Shown one piece after another: positions 61,901 through 64,000 of a DNA stretch of 64,000 bases (its first letter is position 1; every line of letters starts with the position of its first letter). The notes beneath the pieces were generated by a model. That model had not been told where the DNA came from, did no database searches, and worked only from the letters and a program-made list of their open reading frames with translations. The stretch covers positions 1,825,413 through 1,889,412 of the forward strand of contig NZ_SGXL01000001.1 in the NCBI RefSeq assembly GCF_004216955.1, given 5' to 3'. Made by a program: the position numbers and the translations under genes. The stretch is from Fictibacillus sp. BK138 (GTDB taxonomy: Bacteria > Bacillota > Bacilli > Bacillales > Fictibacillaceae).

Positions 61901-62461
61901 AAATTCAATATTTGTCTCTGAGAGGATATGGTTATAATCCATAACATAAAAAATAACATCCGCTAAATGTATGACGTTCTCAGTCGCTTTTTTATGAGCA
62001 GGATCTGTAGAATCAATTCCAGGAGTATCATAAAATGCAATGTTTGCAGCATTGTTTTCCTCTGAATCGTAAAAGAGCTCGATAGCATCTACGAGTTCTG
62101 CGTCCTTGCATAGAGTCTTGATTTCTTCTACGTTATAAGGATGATTGAACGTAACTACTTCTTTATTTTTCAGATGAACAACCGCCTTAGGTTCACCTTG
62201 TTTCATTTTTACGATATTCGCGCTTGTAGGTATAGGACTTGCAGGTAAAATTCCCGTATTTGATAAAGCATTGATCAAACTGGATTTTCCAGCAGAGAAG
62301 TGACCGCAGAATGCGATAGCATACTCTTCTTCAGCTACTTTAAGAAATAGTTCACTAATCTGTTCTGCTCTTTCAAGTTCCTTTATCTCATCAAACTTTT
62401 CATATAAAGCGATCAAACGCTGTTTTTCCGAATATAACAATTCTTTTTCAGTTGATTTCAT
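58925..62461 (-). CDS. dynA: Double-GTPase dynamin family protein DynA
   Basis: 1178 residues from the ATG at 62461 (AGGTGG upstream), close to B. subtilis DynA in length. It is a fused pair of dynamin units: first G1 'GHFSAGKSSLINAL' at 53-66 with 'YDTPGIDSTDP' and 'NQIDKH'; second G1 'FGAFSAGKSSFANALFG' near 625 with 'VDTPGANSIHSRH'. Long coiled-coil stalks follow each (about 280-570 and 950-1130). DynA tethers and fuses membranes and protects against phage and antibiotics. Monocistronic. Confidence 0.95.
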   Translation of the reverse strand: MKSTEKELLYSEKQRLIALYEKFDEIKELERAEQISELFLKVAEEEYAIAFCGHFSAGKSSLINALSNTGILPASPIPTSANIVKMKQGEPKAVVHLKNKEVVTFNHPYNVEEIKTLCKDAELVDAIELFYDSEENNAANIAFYDTPGIDSTDPAHKKATENVIHLADVIFYVMDYNHILSETNIEFIKSLNEKGKSIRLIINQIDKHQEEELSFHSFKENVFEAFKAYGINKEQIFFTSVRSPELPSNDLSALVAYIKKIEINKDHLLLEETNRQLRYFVTEFVEQNENNKLNLDAIDEKLALLYNEKEKHHSLISDTEQTNKEKEENIRDQFVKIIESAQLMPYETREKAGLFIEGAKKDFKVGLFFSKQKTEHERNQRKNAFQEKLQESIDAHINWHAQNYLNSLQKEFQTDFPQWETIRLKDETLYSHVQSGLSSQGQGLINYCDSIAGEVKKKARQQMSDFISFAISQIKEKNNKVFALYQKKAERMNQEIAALEKEKEEAVIWVEKKKELVSIVRSEDSFVFPVKEYEEKFKSQYNEISVAEFKSKFNKKSEDNIVKAEQIHSEVQKKENERSSTIQDETANLYKTAALLKPLSGFSNIADEMDQLADRLKKRSFSTVLFGAFSAGKSSFANALFGEAILPSSPNPTTAAINEIRKPDEGNEHGTVTIEMKSELEVLNEINTLLQANYSDLSLLQEASREEFKDNKHVGAFLEGYQDSKGQLGTQIKADMSEIRNFAAVESKACYVRKITIYYSCPLTEKGLVLVDTPGANSIHSRHTEVAFEYMKQADIIIYLTYFNHAFSYADREFLIQLGRIKDTFASDKMFFAINASDLANSEEDKMDVVNHVKGNLQTFGIRNPRLFSVSSKNELSQPGHRESGFGLFTESLFHYVENDLEQAMINSALASQIHARNVVHNMLSETELRLKQEDEYLNAVQRRENSLVEYCSKNIFLVKKQFDQEQKELLFYVKQRVLIRYHDFYKETIHPAAVRSSKAELNACISELYDKLAHDLHQEFRASSLRLDKWIQKNINDKEKKMIEKAEEIQISLKVPSENTELYFTPSLSSKFNESAGRDNKEWLSYFKNAKQFFEQGGSNDLKNDLAKQVETEVEQWIADAEKALEQHYTSVIAKAELHSKEDFLDQITGYFNELKKPGDLEARIIELKNCLNKIAH

Positions 62462-62577
62462 CGTATCCACCTGTCTTTGGTTCATGTATCACTATTCACT
62501 TTACCATATATATGATAACGATTTCACCATTGTTTATCATTCTGAATACGTGAAAACAGATTTCTTCCATTAATTTC

Positions 62578-63120
62578 TTACTTCGAATTAAAAAAATAGG
62601 CCATAAATATCTCATCTTCAAATTTCCCGTCAATAATCGCCTGGTTCTTTTGTCTGCCCTCAATAATGAAACCAGATTTTTCATATACCAATACCGCTTT
62701 CTCATTTCCTGAAAAAACAGTAAGCCATAATTTATGTAAGTTGTTAGTACGTCCCCATCTTAACGTATAATTCATAACTTGTTTGCCAATCCCCAACCCT
62801 TGGGAATCTGGATGGATCCACGTCCTGAATATGCCGGTATGTTTTTTCATCTCGAGTTCACCTTTTAAAACTCGTGCGATTCCCACCACTTTCCCCTTGC
62901 GTTCAACAGCTGTGTACATGTTTCCTTTTAGCCTTGTTTCATGAATAAAATTTCTTTCTTCTTCTAAAGAGCGTGGTTCTTCTTTTTGAAGATATCTTCC
63001 TGCTTTAACAATCGTTTCAACATGCTTTATTATATCTTGTGCATCTTTTTCATCTACTGGACGCAGTATAATTGTTTCACCGTTTTTTGCACCAAAAGAA
63101 AAAATTTCCCCGCTCTGCAT
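62578..63120 (-). CDS. GNAT family N-acetyltransferase
   Basis: 180 residues. 'IILRPVDEKDAQDIIKHV' opens the fold, 'WIHPDSQGLGIGKQVMNYTL' is the acetyl-CoA loop (Q-x-x-G-x-G/K form), and 'LTVFSGNEKAVLVYEKSGFIIEG' is motif B. Substrate unknown. The ATG follows GGGAGG. It is upstream of dynA on the same strand with a 116-base gap and no terminator between. Confidence 0.85.
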   Translation of the reverse strand: MQSGEIFSFGAKNGETIILRPVDEKDAQDIIKHVETIVKAGRYLQKEEPRSLEEERNFIHETRLKGNMYTAVERKGKVVGIARVLKGELEMKKHTGIFRTWIHPDSQGLGIGKQVMNYTLRWGRTNNLHKLWLTVFSGNEKAVLVYEKSGFIIEGRQKNQAIIDGKFEDEIFMAYFFNSK

Positions 63121-63180
63121 ACACTATTTCCTCCCTTGTCAATATTTTCTTATTATGTCTTTTTCATATGTTGTCATTCA

Positions 63181-63681
63181 TTACGTAAAATAGTGGTGCT
63201 GTAACTGAATTTCATTAGCATCAATCGTTAATAACCCATAGGAGAACTCCTTTTGTCTCCTTTTATCGGTAGGTGAACCCGGATTGAATAGTATGATCCT
63301 ATCACGCTTCTCCATAAAAGGGATGTGTGAATGACCGAAAACGATAAGGTCTGGTTCTTCGTCAATACATAATTGAAAAGCTCTATCAGGTGTCGTCCTT
63401 CCCTTTCCGAGATGGCCATGGACGATTGCGATATTCAAATGCTCTGCCTGTAGCACTTCTTTTTCTGGGAGTTGTTCAGCCCATTCATCTTTTTCGACGT
63501 TCCCTTTCACGCCATAAACTGGAGCATAGAGAGTTAGCTCCTCATACACGGACTTTTCAGACCAGTCTCCAGCGTGAATGATATAATCCACACCTTCCTT
63601 TAAAACACTTATGATTTGATCAGGGAGCACTCTACCTTTTTGGGGCATATGAGTATCAGATAAAATCAATATCTTTTTCAC
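63181..63681 (-). CDS. YfcE-family metallophosphoesterase
   Basis: 166 residues from a GTG at 63681, 9 bases after GGAGG. Metal ligands: 'ILSDTHMP' (DxH), 'IIHAGDWSE' (GD), 'VKGNVEKDE' (GN), 'IVHGHLG' and 'VFGHSHIP' (GH, GHSH). Acts on phosphodiesters or cyclic nucleotides in related proteins. 60 bases upstream of the GNAT gene; probably cotranscribed. Confidence 0.9.
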   Translation of the reverse strand: MKKILILSDTHMPQKGRVLPDQIISVLKEGVDYIIHAGDWSEKSVYEELTLYAPVYGVKGNVEKDEWAEQLPEKEVLQAEHLNIAIVHGHLGKGRTTPDRAFQLCIDEEPDLIVFGHSHIPFMEKRDRIILFNPGSPTDKRRQKEFSYGLLTIDANEIQLQHHYFT

Positions 63682-63700
63682 TGCAGATATCCTCCAAAAT

Positions 63701-63740
63701 AAAAAAAGCAAAGGGACATTGACTGCACCCCTTGCTTTTT
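63701..63740 (-). terminator. Terminator of the helicase gene
   Basis: 13-bp imperfect stem (63703-63715 with 63728-63740) and seven Ts on the minus strand, 9 bases after the stop at 63750. Confidence 0.8.
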
Positions 63741-63749
63741 TCTTTTTAT

Positions 63750-64000
63750 TTATCCTCTGTTTTTAAAATCTTCACGCACACGCTTTTGAGAACGATAAGA
63801 CTGATCACGTCCACCGCTTCGGCTTCCGCCTTCACGAGATCCGCTTCTATCCCCTTTTGAGAAGCCGGAACGACGGTCTCTTCCGCCTCCACCTTCTCTT
63901 TTGCCTCCAGAAGAACGTCTGCGGTCAGAGAAACGGTTGTTTGGACGGCGCTTTTTCACTGATAAAGGCGGCTCATCTGTTAAGTTAACTGGAGTTGTAT
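63750..64000 (-). CDS. C-terminal end of a probable DEAD-box RNA helicase (runs off the right edge)
   Basis: 83 codons visible, open to the edge. The text begins 'TTPVNLTDEPPLSVKKRRP' and continues as an Arg/Gly/Ser-rich tail ('GGKREGGGGRDRRSGF', 'GSREGGSRSGGRDQ'). Such RGG-like tails follow the helicase core in Bacillus CshA-type DEAD-box proteins and bind RNA. The core is outside the window, so the assignment rests on composition only. Confidence 0.55.
   Translation of the reverse strand, partial: TTPVNLTDEPPLSVKKRRPNNRFSDRRRSSGGKREGGGGRDRRSGFSKGDRSGSREGGSRSGGRDQSYRSQKRVREDFKNRG

Noticed and set aside
62496-62705. 69-codon minus-strand frame before dynA
   Set aside because: Overlaps the end of the GNAT gene in another frame; no start signal.

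Overview
The window reads as chromosomal DNA of an endospore-forming, low-GC Bacillaceae (Bacillus/Fictibacillus type). The evidence is strong GGAGG-type ribosome binding sites, many TTG/GTG starts, U-tailed terminator hairpins, and genes whose closest familiar counterparts are Bacillus subtilis yp/yod/yo genes (yppC, yppG, kapB, brxA, ypeP, ypdQ, ypcP, dynA, patA, the kamA-yod cluster). Sporulation-linked small proteins (YjcZ-like, YppG-like, a possible SASP) support a spore former. I see no rRNA, insertion sequence, prophage or CRISPR array. The one RNA gene found is a tRNA-Arg at 11772-11846.

Layout. 1-13 kb: DMT transporter fragment, SGNH hydrolase, pyrroline-5-carboxylate reductase, YppG/YppC-like proteins, a DUF502 membrane protein with D-amino-acid aminotransferase, a secreted lamin-tail/phospholipase-D-like protein, NAD synthetase, KapB, the tRNA hydroxylase TrhO, and small hypotheticals. 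13-24 kb: amidase, threonine aldolase with an rRNA methyltransferase-like protein, MMPL exporter, PlsY, YjcZ-like protein, bacilliredoxin, two SDR-type reductases, nicotinamidase and MgtC-like protein. 24-36 kb: DUF485-acetate symporter pair, basic amino acid permease, CvfB, YycC, formate-THF ligase, ferredoxin, and a nucleic-acid group (YpgQ-like, two RNase H-like proteins, a 5'-3' exonuclease). 36-40 kb: a tandem pair of unknown membrane-anchored paralogues.

39-49 kb is the most coherent system: a lysine/beta-lysine catabolic locus. A sigma-54-type promoter (46768-46783) precedes kamA-yokU-yodT-yodS-yodR-yodQ-gabT. The acetyltransferase gene yodP/ablB and a sigma-54-dependent activator (KamR-like) lie just upstream on the same strand. 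The gene set suggests lysine -> beta-lysine -> N6-acetyl-beta-lysine -> acetylated keto acid -> 4-acetamidobutyrate -> GABA -> succinate semialdehyde, with GabT as the last step. A terminator-like hairpin inside the operon may set the ratio of the first two genes to the rest.

49-64 kb: TRIC channel protein, PHP phosphoesterase, sulfurtransferase, glucose-6-phosphate dehydrogenase with a cyclase-family hydrolase, an MFS transporter, PatA next to a MurE-like ligase that lacks the usual diaminopimelate motif, a double-GTPase dynamin, an acetyltransferase, a metallophosphoesterase and the arginine/glycine-rich end of a probable DEAD-box helicase.

The least explained structure is intergenic. Five separate gaps (about 8.54, 22.95, 31.70, 48.31 and 49.36 kb) hold degenerate tandem repeats, with an exact 21-bp spacing at four loci and in the one adjacent pair at the fifth; each has its own local core word. 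A second family of about 120-bp palindromic, GC-richer repeats lies at 2.83 and 29.01 kb, with degraded copies at 8.60 and 58.78 kb.
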